The translations under genes and the position numbers were made by a program. A stretch of 64,000 bases of DNA from Trichuris trichiura. Lineage: Eukaryota; Nematoda; Enoplea; Trichinellida; Trichuridae. Below are positions 46,901 to 61,370 of this stretch, piece by piece. Position 1 is the first letter of the stretch. Every line of letters starts with the position of its first letter. The stretch lies in the NCBI GenBank assembly GCA_037903355.1, contig JBAJFE010000027.1:496001-560000 (forward strand). Direction: 5' to 3'. The notes under the pieces were generated by a model, which saw nothing but the letters and a program-made list of their open reading frames with translations, did not search any database and was not told the DNA's origin.

Positions 46901-49900
46901 GCTGAAAGAAAGACATAAGTGCGGCTGGCCTAATCCCCGGAGCACCAGGCAATTTTCGTCAAGGCTCACCAATGTTGTCCACACGTACATACCTGGGAGG
47001 CATCCGCAGTTCCGTCCAGCCAAGGACACCATTTGGTCCTCAGCTCTAGTGTGGGCCCAATAGTTAAGCAGGAACGATGCAGCTACGCAGAAGAACACGA
47101 TTATGCACATATAACCGTTCATTTGGGTGACGTGCTGCGCCCTGGATCAATTATATGATCTTCATAGTGCAGGCAAGATTATGTAAAGAAGGACCAACTG
47201 ATGGAGGGCGCGTCGTTGGTGCTATTGTCGATAAACGAAGCGTTCCCTTACGTCGACACGAATAACCTTTGTTTTCTTCTGCCCCCAAAATGGATAATGT
47301 TACAACGCGAGCGCACTCCTTCACGAAGTCAACTCTTATCGTCGGAATGTGCGTAACTCCTGCACCGTTTTCCACGGAAAATGGCCTCTTGTGCACTTCT
47401 TTATCTGCTTTCTAAGGCTCCTGTTCGACCACCAGCGTGATGGTTGTCCGCTACCGACCGCTAAACACCTCTGAGTGCGCAGCTGAGGCCAACGATTTCG
47501 TTTCCTTCCTTCCCTGCAAAAGCTGCACGATCAGTGGAATCTGAACGCACAGCGGACGACCTTAGAGTATATTTTAGCGAGAATGGTCCACCTCGCGTTG
47601 CCTCGTATTTCGAGCTTTGCACAGTCGCACATCGAAAGATGTTTCGGCTTTCTTCGACCGCTAGTGGTTGCATAAAGTCTCTATATGGGTAAAAACACGA
47701 AGGGAGAAACCCGCTTCCCCCCTTCGAGGGAACAATTCTGCTCGTAAATTGACTACGCAGACACCCGCGTGCTTCGAAAGGCCAGCAGTGCTCCCACTCG
47801 TAAACGCTGACTTCTTTTTCGTTCGGCGCAACTGGGAATTCCATATTCCCCAATCACACTTCCAGGCAGCCGGCAGATTGTGGCATTCCTATGAGCCCTA
47901 CTGCCAGCAGTTTCCAGAAGCATTGCTTGATTTCATCCTCCTTCCACTTTGGTCCGACGACCTCCCGCTCTACAGCTGACGAACCCAATATTGTCTCCTT
48001 GGTCGTTAGCGTTTGGTCAGTCACAGCTTACCGCTCCGTGGGTAGAAGAGAAGCACGTTCCGTACACTACACGACGTGAGGTGCCAGTACCCTAAACGTT
48101 GAGTAATTTGGTCGACTGTTTCATGCGGTAAAGACGTCCAGACTTGGCACTACCGTTCGGTAGCGTTGTCTGGGCAGCAGACGCTGGATAGTTCTTTAGT
48201 ATATGCAGCGTGCTAAAACAAAGACGTAAGTGTAGCTGGCCTAATCTCCGGAGCAGCAAGCAGTTTTCATCAAGGGTCACCAATGTGGTCCACTCGTCCA
48301 GATCTCGGAGGCATCCGCAGGTCCGTCCGTCCAAGGACACTATTCCGTCCTTAGCTCTAGGGTGAGCCCAATACATAAGAAAGAACGATGCTGCTACGCA
48401 GAAGAACACGAAGATGCACACGCAATCGTTCATTTGGGCGACATCGTGCGCCCAGGGTCAATTATATGATCTTCATTGGCGAAGCAAGATTATGTAAAAA
48501 AGACTCAACTGATTGAGGTCCCGTCGTTGGTGCTGTTGTCAGCAAACGAACGGTTACCTTACGTCGACACGAACAATCTTTGTTTTCTTCTCCTCCCAAA
48601 ATGAACAATGTTAGAACGGGAGCGCACGGTTCCGCGAAGTCAACTCTTATCGACGGAATGGGCGTTACTCCTGCCCCGTTTTCCACGGAGAATGGCCTCT
48701 TGCGCACTTCTTTATCTCTTTTGTATAGTTCCTCTTCGACGACCAGCGCGATGGTTATCCGCAACCGAGAGCTAAGCACCCCTGAATGCGCAGCTGAGGC
48801 GAACGATTCCGTTACTCTCCTTCCCTGCAAATGCTGCACGAGCACTGGCAACTTAACGCACAGCGGACGACCTTAGAGTATATTTTTCGAGAATTGTCCA
48901 CTTCGGGTTGCCTCGTATTACGAGCTTTGCACAGCCGCACATCGAACGATCTGTCGGCAATCTTCACGCGCTGGTGGTTGAATAAACTCTCTGTATGAGT
49001 GAAAACACGAAGGCAGAGAACCGCTTCCCCCGTCCAGAGAACAATTCTGATGGTAAATTGACTACGCAGACGCCTGCGTGCTTCGGAAGGGCACCAGTGC
49101 TCCCACTCAGAAACGCTTACGTGTTTCCCGTTCGGCACAACTGGGAATTGCATAATCCTCGATCACACTTCGAAGCAGCGCGCAGATTGTTGCATTCCTA
49201 TGCGCCCTTCTGCCTGCAGTTGTCACAAAGATTGTTTGATTTCGTTCTCGTCCGTCTATGCTCCGACGACCTCCAGCTCAGCAGCTCACGAACCGAATAG
49301 TATCTCCTTGGTCGTCAGCGTTTGGTCAGTCGGTGCTTACCGATCCGTGGATAGAAGCGAAGTAGTTGCCGCGCACGACACCACGTCAGGGGCCACCAGC
49401 CGAAGCTTTGAGAAAATTGGTCGAGTCTCTTGTGCGGTAACGACGTCCAGAATTGTCACAAACGTTCTGTATCGTTCTCTGGGGAGCAGACGACGGATAA
49501 TTGTTTAGTATATGTACCGTGCTAAAACAAAGACATACGTGTAGCCGGCCAAATCCCCAGAGCATCAAGCAGTTTTCGTCAAGGCTCACCATTCTCGTCC
49601 ACTCATTCACATCGGGGCGGGATCCGCAGTTCCGTATAGCCAAGGACACCATTACGTCTTTAGCTTTACTGTGGGCCCAATAGTTAAGAAGGAACGATAC
49701 TGCTACGCAGACGAGCACGACTAAGCACATGTAATCCTTGATTTGGGCGACGTGGTGCGCCCTGATCAATTATATGATGTTCATTTCGCAGGCAAGATTA
49801 TGTGCAAAAGGACCAACTGATGGACGGCGTGTCGTTGGTGCAATTGTCGGTAAACGATGCGTTCCCTTACGTCGACACGAACAATCTTTGTTTCCTTCTA

Positions 49901-52900
49901 CATCCAAAATTTACAATGTTAGAACGGGAGCGAACGGGTTCGCGAAGTCAACTCTTATCGACGGATTTTCCGCAACTCCTGTCCCGTTTTCCACGGAAAA
50001 TGCCCTCTTGCGCACTTCTGTATCTGTTTTGTAAAGTTCCTCTTCGACCACCAGCGTGATGGTTATCCGCTACCGAGCGCTAAACATCTCTGAGTGCGCA
50101 GCTGACGCGAACGATTTCGTTTGTTTCCTTCCCTGCAAAAGCTGGATGAGCACTGTAGACTGAACGCACAGCTGACGACGCTGGAGGATATTTTTGCCAG
50201 AATGGGCCACTTCGGGCTGCCTCGTGTTTCGGGCATTGCACAGCCGCACATCGAATGATATGCCGGCATTCTTCGAGCGCTGGTGGTTGAATAAACTGTC
50301 TCTATGAGAGAAAACACGAAACCAGAGACCCACTTCCCCCGGCCAGGGACCAATTCCGCTCGTAATTTCACTACGCAGACGATCGCGTGCTTCGGAACGG
50401 CACCAGTGTTCCCACTCGGAAACGCTACCTTCTTTTCCGTTCAGCGCAACTGGGAATTCCATATTCCTCAATCACACTTCGAGGCATGCCGCAGATTGTT
50501 AACTCCTATGCGCCCTTGTGCCAGCACTTTTCAGAAACATTGTTTGATTTCTCTCTCCTTCCTCTTGGCTCCGGCGAGCTGCAGCTCTGCAGCTCGCAAA
50601 CCCAATAATATCTCCTTGGTAGTGAGCGTTTGGTCAGTCATTGCTTATTGTTACGTGGGTAGAAGGCAGGTGCCGCACACGACAAGACGTGATGGTCCAC
50701 TGGCCTAAACTTTGGGTAACATGGTCCGCTCTCTCTTGCGGTAAAGACACGAATATTGGCACAAGCGATCGGTAACGTTCTCTGGACAGCAGAGCACGGA
50801 TAATTGTTTAGTATATGCACTGTGCTAAAAGAAAGACATAGGTGTTGCTGGCCTAATCCCCGGAGCACTAAGTAGTCTTCGTCGAGGCTTACCAATGTCG
50901 TTCACTAGTCCAGATCTGCGAGCCATCGGCAGTTCCGGTGAGCCAAGAACACCATTCCGTCCTAAGTTCTAGGGTATGCATAATAGGTAGAAAGGAGCGA
51001 TGCTGCTACGCAGAAGAACACGAGTATGCACATGTAATCGCTCATTGAGCGACATGGTGCGCCGTAGATGGATTATGTCATGTTCACTCAGCAGGGAAGA
51101 TTATGTAAGATAGGACCAACTGATGGAGGGCGCGTCGTTGGTGCTATTGTCAGTAAACGAAGCGTTCCCTTAAGTCGACACGAATAATCCTTGTTTTCTT
51201 CTACATCCGAAATTGATAATGTTAGAACGCCAGCGCACGGCTCCGTGACGTCAACTCTTATCGACCGAATGTGCGTAACTCCTGCCCCGTTTTCCACGGA
51301 AATTGGCCTCTTGCGCACTTCTTTATGAAGTTTGTAAAGTTCCTGTTCCACCATTAGCGTGATGGCTATCCGCTACCGAGCGCTAAACAGCCCTGAGTGC
51401 GCATCTACGGCGAACGATTTCGTTTCTTTCCTTCCCTGCAAAAGCACGACGAGCACTGGAAGCTGAACGCACAGCTGACAACGTCAAAGGACATTTTCGC
51501 CAGAATGGTCCACTTCCGGTTGCCTCGCATAATGAGCTTTGTACAGCGGCATATCGAACGATGTGATAGCATTCCTCCAGTGCTGGTGGTTGAATAAACT
51601 CTCCATATGAGTGAAGACACGAAGGCAGAGACCCGCTTCCCCTGTCCAGGGAACAATTCTGCTCGTAAATTGACTACGCAGACGCTCGCGTGCGTCGAAA
51701 CGGCAGTAGTGTTCCCACTCGGAAACGCTAGCTTGTTTTCCGTTCAGCGCACCTGGGAACTGCATATTCCTCAATCACTCTTCGAGTCAGCGCGCAGATT
51801 GTGGCAATCCCCTCGCCTTTTTGCCAGCAGTTTTCAGACACATTGTCTGATTTCGTCCTCCTTCCTTTTGGCTCTGACGACCTTGCACTCTACAGCTCAC
51901 GAACCCAATAGCAACCGCTTGGTCGTCATCGTTTGGTCAGTCAGCGCTTTTCGTTCCGTGGGTAGACGCGAAGCAGGTGCCGCACACCACACGTCGTGAG
52001 GGGCCACTTGCGCAAACGTTGAGTAACTTGGCCCACTCTCATACGCCGTAACGACGTCCAGAACTGGTACAACCATTCGGTAACGTTCTCTGTGCAGCAG
52101 GCGGCGTGTATATCTTTAGTATATGCACAGCGCTAAAAGAAAGACATAGGTGTAGCTGGCCTAATCCCCGGAGCACCATGCAGTTTTCCTCAAGGCTTAG
52201 CAGTGTCGTCCACTCGTCCAGATCAGAGCGGCATGCGCAGTTCCGTCCAGCCAAGCACACTATTCCGTCTTTAGCTCTATGGTGGTCCCAATAGTTAAGA
52301 AGGAACGATGCTGCTACGCACAAGAACACGTGTATGCACATGTAATCGTTCATTTTGGCGAAGTGGAGCGCCCTGGGTTAATTATGTGATGTTCGTTGTG
52401 CAGGAAAGGTTACGTGAAAAAGGACTATCTGATGGAGGGCGCGTCGTTGGTGCTGCTGTGGGTAAACGGAGCGTTCCCTTACGTGGACACGTATAATGTT
52501 TGGTTTCTTCTACACCCAAAATGGATAATGTTACAGCGCGAGCGCACGCCTCCGCGAAGTCAGCACTCATCGACGGAATGTGCGTAATTCCTGCCCCGGT
52601 TTCCACGGAAAATGCCGTCTTGCGCACTTCATTATGAAGTTTGTAAAGTTCCTGTTCGACCATTAGTGTGATGCTTATCCGCTACCGAGCACTGAACACT
52701 TCTGAGACCTCTCGCGAAGCGAACGATTTCGTTTCCTTCCTTCCCTGCAAAAGCACCACGAGCACCGGAAACTGAACGCACAGCGGACGACCATAGAGTA
52801 TGTTTTTGCGAGAATGGTCCACTTCGGTTTGCCTCTTATTTCGAGCTTTGTTCAGCCGCATATCGAACGATCTGTTGCCATTGTTCGACTGCTGGTGGTT

Positions 52901-55900
52901 GAATAAACTCTCTATATGAGTAAAAACACGAAGGCAGAAACCTGCTTCCCCATTCAGGGAACAATTCTGCTCGTAAATTGACTAAGCAGATGCCCATGGG
53001 CTTCGAAAGGGCACTAGTGTTCACACTCTGAAACGCTAGCTTCTTTCCCGTTCGCGCATGTTGGAATCGCATATTCCTCAATCACGCTTCGACGGAGCCC
53101 GCGGATTGCGGCATTCCTATGCTCCCTCCTGGGAACAGTTTTCAGAAACATAGTTTGATTTCGATCTCCTTCGTCTTCTCTGCGACTACGTCCAGCTCTG
53201 CAGCTCACGAACCGAATAGTATCTCCAGGGTCCTCAGCGTTTGGTCCGTCAGAGCTTATCGTTCCGCGGGCAGAGGCGATGCAGGTGCCGCACACGATAC
53301 GACGTGTGGAGCCACTAGCCTAAAATTTGAGTAATCTGGTCCAATCTCTTATGCGGTTAGGACGTCCACAATTGGCACAGCCGTTCGGTAACGGGTTCTG
53401 AGCAGCAGACGACGGAGAATCTTTTAGTATATCCACGGTGCTATCAGAAAGGCATAAGTGTGGCTGGCCCAATCCCGGGAGCACCAAGCAGTTTTCATCA
53501 AGGCTCACCAATGTCGTCCACTCGTCCAGATCTGGGAGGCATCCGCAGGTCCGCGCAGCCAAGCACACCATTCAGTCCTTAGCTCTAGGGTGGACCCAAT
53601 AGTTAAGAAGGAAGGATGCTCCTACGCAGAAGAACACGACTATGCACATGTAATCCTTCATTTGGGCGACGTGATGCGCCCTGGATCAATTATATTATGT
53701 TCATTTTGCAGGCAAGATTATGTAAAAAAGGTACCAACTGATGGAGGGCGCGTCGTTGGTGCTATTGTCGGTAAGCGAAGCGTTCCCTTACGTCGACACT
53801 AGTTATCTTTGTTTTCTTCTACCCCCAAAATGTACAATATTAGAGCGGGAGCGCACGGCCCTGCGAGGCGAACTCTTATCGACGGAATGTGCGTAACTCC
53901 TGCCCGATTTTCCACGGAAACCAGCCTCTTGCGCACTTCTTTATCAAAAAGGCAAAGTTCCTGTTCGACAGTTGCTGTGATTGTTATCCGCTACCGAGCG
54001 CTAAACACCTCTGAGTGCGCACCTGCTGCGAACGATTTCGTTTCTTTCCTTCCCTACAAAAACTCCACAAGCGCTGGAAACTGAGCAAACAGCGCACGAC
54101 ATTAGAGGATATTTTTGCGAGAATTGTCCACTTCGGGTTGCCTCGTTTTTGCAGCTTGCCACAGCCGCTCATCGAACGGTGTGCCGGCATTCTTCACTCG
54201 CTGGTAGTTGAATAAACTCTCTGTATGACTGAAAACACCAAGGCAGAGAACCGCTTCCCCCGTCCAGAGAACAATTCTGCTGGTAAGTTGGCTACGCAGA
54301 CACCTGCGTGCTTCAGAAGGGCACCAGTGTTCTCACTCGGAAACGCTAAGTTCTTTTCCGTTCCGCGCAACTGGGAATTGCATGTTCCTCAATCACTCTT
54401 CGAGTGAGCCGGCAGATTGTGGCATTCCCTTCGCCCTTCTGCCAGTAGTTTTCAGAAACATTTTTTGATTTCGTCATCCTTCCTCCTGGCTTCGACGACC
54501 TCCAGCACTACGCCTCTTCAAGCGCAATAGTATCTCCTTCGCCCTCCGCGTTTGGTCAGTCACAGCGTATCGTTCCGTGTGTAGAAGCGAAGCAGGTGCT
54601 GCACACGACACGACGTGAGGGGCCACTAGCCTAGATGTTGAGTAATTTGGTCCACACTCTTATGCGCTAATGACGTTCGGAATTGGCACAACCCTTCGGT
54701 AACGTTCTCTCGGCAGTAGAGGACGGATAATTGTTTAGTATATGCAGCGTGCTAAAAGAAAGACATAAATCTAGCTGGACTAATCCCCAGAGCACCAAGC
54801 AGTTTTCATCAGGGCTCACCAAAGTTTTCCACTCGTGCAGATCTGGGAGGCATCCGCTGTTTTGTCCTGGCAAGGTCACCATTATGTCCTCACCTATAGG
54901 GTAAGCCCAGTAGATAAGAAGGGACGATGCTGCTACGCAGAAGAGCACGGCGATGCACATGTAACCGTTCATTTGGGCGACGTGGTGCGCGCTGAATGGA
55001 TTATATCATGTTCACTGTGCCGGGAAGGTTATGTAAAAAAGGACCAACTGATGGAGGTCGCGTCGTTGGAGCTATTGTTGGTAAACGTAGCGTTTCCATA
55101 CGTCGACACGAATAATCTTTTTCTTCTACACCCAAAATGGATAATGTTAGAATGCGAGCGCGTGACTCCGCAAAGTCAACTCTTATGGACGGAATGGGCG
55201 TATCTCCTGCCACGTTTGCCACGGGAAATGGCCTCTTGCGCACTTCTTTATCAAATTTGTAAAGTTCCTGTTCGACCATCCGCTACGCAGCGCTAAATGT
55301 GAGTGCGCTGCTGGGGGGACTAAATTCGTTTCTTTCCTTCCCTGCGAAAACACAACGAACATTGGAAAATGAACGCGCTGCGAACGACGTTAGAGTACAT
55401 GTTTGTGAGAAAGGTCCACTTCGGGTTGCCCCGTACATCGAGGTTTCCATAGCCGCACAGCGAACGGTGGGTCGGCATTCTTTGAGTGCTGATGCTTGAA
55501 TAAACTCTCTATATGAGTGAAAACAGGAAGGCAGAGATCCGCTTCCCCCTCCAAGGAAGATTTCTACTGGTAAATTGACTACTCTGACGATCGTGTGCTT
55601 TGAAGGGGCACCAGTGCTCCCACTCGGTAACGCTATCTTCCTTTGTGGTAGGCCCAACTGGGAATTGCATACTCCTGAATCACTCTTCGAGGCAGCACGC
55701 TGCTTGTGGCATGCCTATGCGCCCTTTTGCGAGCAGTTTTCGGAAAGATTGTTTGATTTCCTCCACTTCCCCCTTGTCTCCGAGGACCGCCAGCTCTACA
55801 GCTCTGCAACCGCAATAGTATGTCCTTGCTCCTCCGCGTCTGGTCAGTCACAGCTTATGGTTCCGTGGGTAGAAGCAAAGCAGGTGAAGAGCACGACACG

Positions 55901-58900
55901 ACGTCAGCAGACACTAGCATTAATTTGTAGTAATTTGGGCAACTCTCCCTCACGCTAACTACGTCCAGAATCGGCACAACGGTTGGGTAACGTTCTCTCG
56001 GCGGCAGGCCGCGGGTAATTCTTTAATATAGGCACCGTGCTAAAGGAAAGACGCAAGCGGAGCTGGCCTCGTCCCCAGAGTACCAAGCAGTTTGCACAAG
56101 GGGTTACCAATGTTGTCCGCTTGTCCAGGTCTGGGCGGGGTCGACATTATGGTTTAGCGAAGGACTCCATTCGTCATTAGCTTCTAAGGCGAGCCCAGTA
56201 GTTAGGAAGGAACGATGCTGCTATGCAGAAGAATACGACGATGCACATCTAATCGTTCATTTGTGCGACGTGGGGCGCCCTGAATCAAGTATATGATGTC
56301 CACTGTGCACGCAAGGTTATTTATAAAAAGACCAACTCATGGAGGGCGCGTCGTTGCCGCTATTATCGATAAACGAACCGTTGCCTTATGTCGACACGAA
56401 TAGACTTTGTTTTCTTCTACACCCAAGACGGATAATGTGAGAACGGAAAGGTACCGCTCCGCGAAATCCTCTCCTATCGACGGAATGTGCGTTCCTCCTG
56501 CGCCATCTGCCATGGAACATGGCCTCTTGTCGACTTGTTTATCGAGTTTGTAAAGTTCCTGTTCAACCATCGGCGTGATGGTTATTCGCTACGGAGCGCA
56601 AAACACACTTGAGTGCGCGGCTGCGGGTAACATATTCGTTCCTATGCTTCCCTTCAAAAACAACGTGCATTGGCAGCTGAACACACAGCGGACGACGTTA
56701 GAGGACATCTTTGCGAGAATGGTCCACTCCCGGTTGCCGCGCACGTCGAGGTTTGGACAGCCGCACAGCGAACGATGCTCTGGCATTCTTCGACCGCCGA
56801 TGGTTGAATAAGCTCTCTCTATGAGTGAAAACACGCAGGCAGGGCACCGCTTCCTCCGTTTAGCGAGGAGTTCCAGTCGTTATTGGCTACGCTGACGTTC
56901 CTGTGCATCGAAAGGGCACCAATGTTCCCACTCCGAAACGCTAAGTTCCCTTCTGTTCGGCGCAACTGGGAATTGCGCATTCCTCAGTCACTCTTCGAGG
57001 AAGCCCGCAGTGTGCGGCATTCCTATGTGGCTTTTTGCGAGCAGCTTTCAGAAAAATTGCTTGATTTCGTCCCCCTTCGTCTTGGCTGCGACGACCTCCA
57101 GCTCTGCAGCTCTCGAACCGAGTAGTATATCCTTGGTCGTCAGCGTTTAGTCAGTCAGAGCTTATCGTTCCGTGGGTAGAAGAGAAGCAGGTGTCGCACA
57201 CGATACGACAAGAGGGGCCACTAGTCCAAACTTTGAGAAATTTGGTACACTCTCTTATGCGCTAATGGCGTCCGGAATTGGCACAACCGTTCGGTAACGT
57301 TCTCTCGGCACTAGAGGACGGATAGTTGTTTAGTATATGCACCGTGCTAAAGGAATACATAAATGTAGCTGGACTAATCCCCGGAGCACCAGGCAGTTTT
57401 TATCAGGGCTCACCAATGTCCTCCACTCGTCCAGATCTGGGAGGCATCCGCAGTTCTCTCCAGCCAAGGACGCCATTATGTCCTCAGCTGTAAGGTGAGC
57501 CCAGTAGTTAAGAAGGAACGACGCTGCTACGCAGAAGAGCACGGCGATGCACATGTAACCGTTCATTTGGGCGACGTGGTGGGCCCTGGATGGATTATAT
57601 CATGTTCACTGTGCAGGGAAGGCTACGTAAAAAAGGACCAACTGATGGAGGTCGCGTCGTTGGGGCTATTGTTGGGAAACGAAGCGTTCCCTCACGTCGG
57701 CGCGAATAATCTTTGTTTTCTCCTACACCTAAAACCGATAATGTGAGAACGGGAGGGTACGGCTCCGGGAAGTCATCTCTTCCCGAGGGAATGTGCCCAA
57801 CTCCTGCTCCCTTTTCCACGGAACGTGGCCTCTTGCCCACTTCCTTATTAGATTTGCGAAGCACCTGTTCGACCATCACTATGAAGCTTATCCGTTACCG
57901 GCCGCTAAACATCTTTGACTGCGCTGCTGCCGCGAACGATTTCGTTGCTTTCCTTCCCCGCAAAAACATCACAAGCACTGGAAGCTGAACCCACCGCAGA
58001 CGACCTTAGAATATATTTTTGCGAGAATGGTCCACTTGCAGTTGCCCCGTATTACGAGCTTTGCACAGCCGCACAGCGAACGATGTGTCGGCAGTCTTCG
58101 ACCGCTGATTGTTGAATAAACTCCTTATGTGATTGAAAACACGAAGGGAGAGACCCGCTTCGGCCGTCCAGGAAACAATTCTGCTCGTAAAATGAGCACG
58201 CTGATGCTCGTGTGCGTCGAAGGTGCACCAGTGTTCCTACTCAGAAACGCTAACTTGCTTTGCGTTCGGCGCAACTCGGAAGTGCATATTCTTCAATCAC
58301 TCTTCGAGGCAGCTCCAGTTTGTCGCATTGCTATGCGCCCTTCAGCCTGCCGTTTTCAGAAACATTGTTTGATTTCGTGCTGCATGCACTTGGCTCTGAC
58401 GACCTCCAGCTCTACGGCTCAGGAACCGCAACAGTATCTCCGTGGTCCTCCGCGTTTGGTCAGTCACAGCTTCTCGTTCCGTGGGTACAAGCGAAGCAGC
58501 TGGCGCACGCGACACGGCGTCAGGCAAAACTACCCTATATTTTGAGTAATTTCGTCCACTCTCCTATGCGCTAACAACGGCCAGAATTGGCACAACCGCA
58601 TGGTAACGTTCTCCTGGCGTCAGACGACGGATAATAGTCTAATACATGCAGCGTGCTAAAAGAAAGACGCATGGGTGGCTGGCCTCATCCGCGGGGCACC
58701 AAACAGTTTTCACTAAGCTCACCAACGTCGTCCTCTGATCCAGATCTGGGCGGGATCCACATTTTGTTCCAGCCAAGGACACCATTCCGTCCTTAGCCTC
58801 TAGGGTGGTCCTAATAGGTAAGAAGGAACGATGCTGCTGCGCATAAAAACGATGCACATGTATCCGTCCATTTGGGCGACGTCGTGCGCCGTGGACGAAT

Positions 58901-60093
58901 TACATGACGTTCACTGGTCAGGCAAGTTTATGTAAAAAAGGACCACCTGATGTAATGCGCGTCGTTGTCGCTATTGTCGATAAACGAGGCGTTCCCGTTT
59001 GCAGACACGAATAAACTTTGGTTTCTTCTACTCCCAAAATCGATAACGTGAGAACGGGAGTGTAGGGCTCCGGGAAGTCATCTCTTCCCGAGGGAATGTG
59101 CGTAACTCCTGCCCCCTTTTCCACGGAACGTGGCCTCTTGCTCCCTTCCTTATCAAATTTGTAAAGTTCCTGTTCCAGCATCACCATGAACGTGATCCTC
59201 TACCGGCCGTGAAAGATCTTTGAGTGCGCTGCTGCCGCGGACGATTTCGTTTCTTTCCTTCCGTGCAGAAACACCGCAAGCACTGGAAACTGAACCCACC
59301 GCAGACGACCCTAGGGGATATGTTTGCGAGAATGCTCAACTTTCGCTTGCGCCGTATGGTAGCTTTTCACTGCGGCACAGCGGACGATGTGTCGGCATGC
59401 TTCGAGCGCTGATGATTGAACAAACTCTCTATATGAGTGAAAACACGAAGGCAGAGACCCGCTTCCTCCGTCCAGAGAACAATTCTGCTCGTAAATTGAT
59501 TGGGCTGATGCTCCTGTGCTTCGATGGGGCAGCAGTGTTCCCACTCAGAAACGGTAACCTCTTTTTCCGCTCGGCGCTGCTGGGAATTTAATAATCCTCA
59601 ATCACTCTCCGAGGCGGCCCGCAGTTTGTCGCATTCCTGTGTGCGCTTCTGCGAGCGGTTTTCAGAAACATGGTTCGATTTCGTCTTCCAACCTCTTGGC
59701 TTCGGCGACCGCCAGGTCTGCAGCTCTGAAACCGCTATAGCATTTCCGTCGTCCTACGCGTTTGGTCAGTCATAGCTTATCGTTCCGTGGGTAGAAGCGA
59801 AGCAGGTGTCGCACACGACAAGACGTCAGGCGACACTTGCCTAAATTTTGAGTAATTTCGTCCTCTCTAATATGCGCTAATTAACGTCCAGAATTAGCGC
59901 AACCGTTGGGTAACGTTCTCTCGGCATCAGACGGCGCATAATAATTTAATATATTCGCCGTGCTAAACCAAAGACGCAAATGTAGCTGGTCTCATGCCCT
60001 GAGCACCACGCAGTTTTCAATGAGGCTGACCAATGTCGTCCACTCGTCCTGCTCTCAGCGACGCCCAGATTTTGTTTCAGCGAGGGACCCCAT
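43922..60093 (+). repeat. 1.31-kb tandem satellite array, segment 6
   Basis: The longest uninterrupted stretch, about 12 monomers. Landmarks fall near 45079, 46391, 47690, 48997, 50304, 51608, 52918, 54226, 55516, 56821, 58130 and 59433 (spacing about 1290-1312 bp). From about 45.9 to 55.3 kb the monomers share diagnostic variants and form a subfamily. The array breaks at about 60093 inside the stretch normally reading GGACACCATTCCGTCC. No gene is supported. Confidence 0.95.
45870..55280 (+). repeat. block of eight monomers forming a satellite subfamily
   Basis: Eight consecutive copies carry GGGAGCGCACGG or close variants where others have GGGAGGGTACGG. Most also carry GTCAACTCTTATCG instead of GTCATCTCTTATCG and TTGCGCACTTC instead of TTGCCCACTTG. 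The copies before 45.8 kb and after 56.3 kb lack these. This points to local homogenisation or segmental expansion. Confidence 0.75.
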
Positions 60094-60112
60094 TCTTGGA
60101 TCTATAATGCTA

Positions 60113-60148
60113 CGGGGGTGCCCGAAGTGTCACGCGGCTAGTTCATCG
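60113..60148 (+). repeat. left degenerate inverted repeat of the unclassified segment
   Basis: It matches the reverse complement of 61335-61370 at about 25 of 36 positions without gaps (by eye). Confidence 0.55.
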
Positions 60149-60284
60149 CGTAATCTGCCGCTCTACAGGTACGTAAGAGGTTATCAGCGGCAAAAGGGGA
60201 GAGACATTGTCGACAGGTTAAGTGAAGACGTGCTGTGTTGTTGCCTGGCCAGCACCATGGAGCATAAGTGGCACATTCAGTGAC

Positions 60285-60428
60285 CCGGTTATCGGTTTAA
60301 TGGAGGAGTGTTGAAGAATTCTGCTAAACAGCAACGTAATAGCCTCATGCAGGGATCCGGTTATCGGTCTAACGGGTTAGCGCCGAAGTATTTCTCTACT
60401 GCGCAATGTAATAGCGTCTGTATGTGTC
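60285..60428 (+). repeat. 72-bp tandem repeat, two diverged copies
   Basis: CCGGTTATCGGT starts at 60285 and again at 60357, and GTAATAGC recurs at 60336 and 60408. Both pairs are spaced exactly 72 bp, so the two units align without net gaps. Confidence 0.75.
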
Positions 60429-61334
60429 ACCGATGCGTTTAGTGACCTGTAAAAAAGAGGGATAGTGAGGGAATTAAGCCTCTGCGCGCATTGAAGCCAC
60501 GCGAAACACAATGGAGCGTGGAGGTGTTCAAGCTGAGACCTCGTCTAGGAAATCGTGTAAAACATCGGAAGTCAACTGTCCGAGCTGCAGCGTGATTTGA
60601 CAGACTGAGTAAATCTCATTCTCCCTTAAGTCTGTCTCGGGATCTAGTGGTCACTTCCCATGGACAATTGAAGGCAGCCTAAATGTGGCACTAAGAAGGC
60701 GCAATATTCGTAGGGTCATCGAGCGGCTGCAGGAGACAGTGCCAGACGAAAAGGCGGCTGTGGTTTCGCAATGCGGCAAGGGACTGCTGCACAGTCATGG
60801 CTCCTTCGCTTGCACCCACCATGAGAGGACGAACCGTCAGCGCCACAACCGTTCTCACAGCCAGCGGTATATCGACCGTTAACGTTAACTTCCTGTGACA
60901 CCTTCTGCCCGATTAGGTACACCCCAGTGAATCCGTCACATGCGCCTATAGCGAAATCGACACATCGCCTTCGTCAGGCTAAGCGCCTGCGTTATCAGTG
61001 CGTGTGCTTTTTCGTTTCTTGCGCTACTCATTGCTCGCGTGTTCAGTGATCGCAAAATAACGCTACATTGCGCTATGCTTCTTGTCGTTTGCGCCACGTC
61101 CAAAACTGCATAACCCAACAGCAGCAACAAACACGCGTTATGTTAAGGTTTTGGCCTAGGATAGAGCAGTGCACGATGGCTAACGTCGGTATTAGCTCGC
61201 ACTTGGAAACAATTGGCTGAACGGGCAACTGTTTCCAGGTGCTCACCGTTCTTTTGGTAATTTCCGTCCCTCGCACCAGTGCGCAGTGAACAATGGCATA
61301 GGGCACGGTTACGTAATAATACTCACTTGATTTC

Positions 61335-61370
61335 CTATGAAACTGCCGACTGGCACCTCTGGCAACGCCG
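61335..61370 (-). repeat. right degenerate inverted repeat of the unclassified segment
   Basis: Partner of 60113-60148. Confidence 0.55.

Noticed and set aside
60685..60922. Arginine-rich short frames in the unclassified segment
   Set aside because: Low-complexity composition, no start context or homology I can recognise, and frames on both strands overlap.
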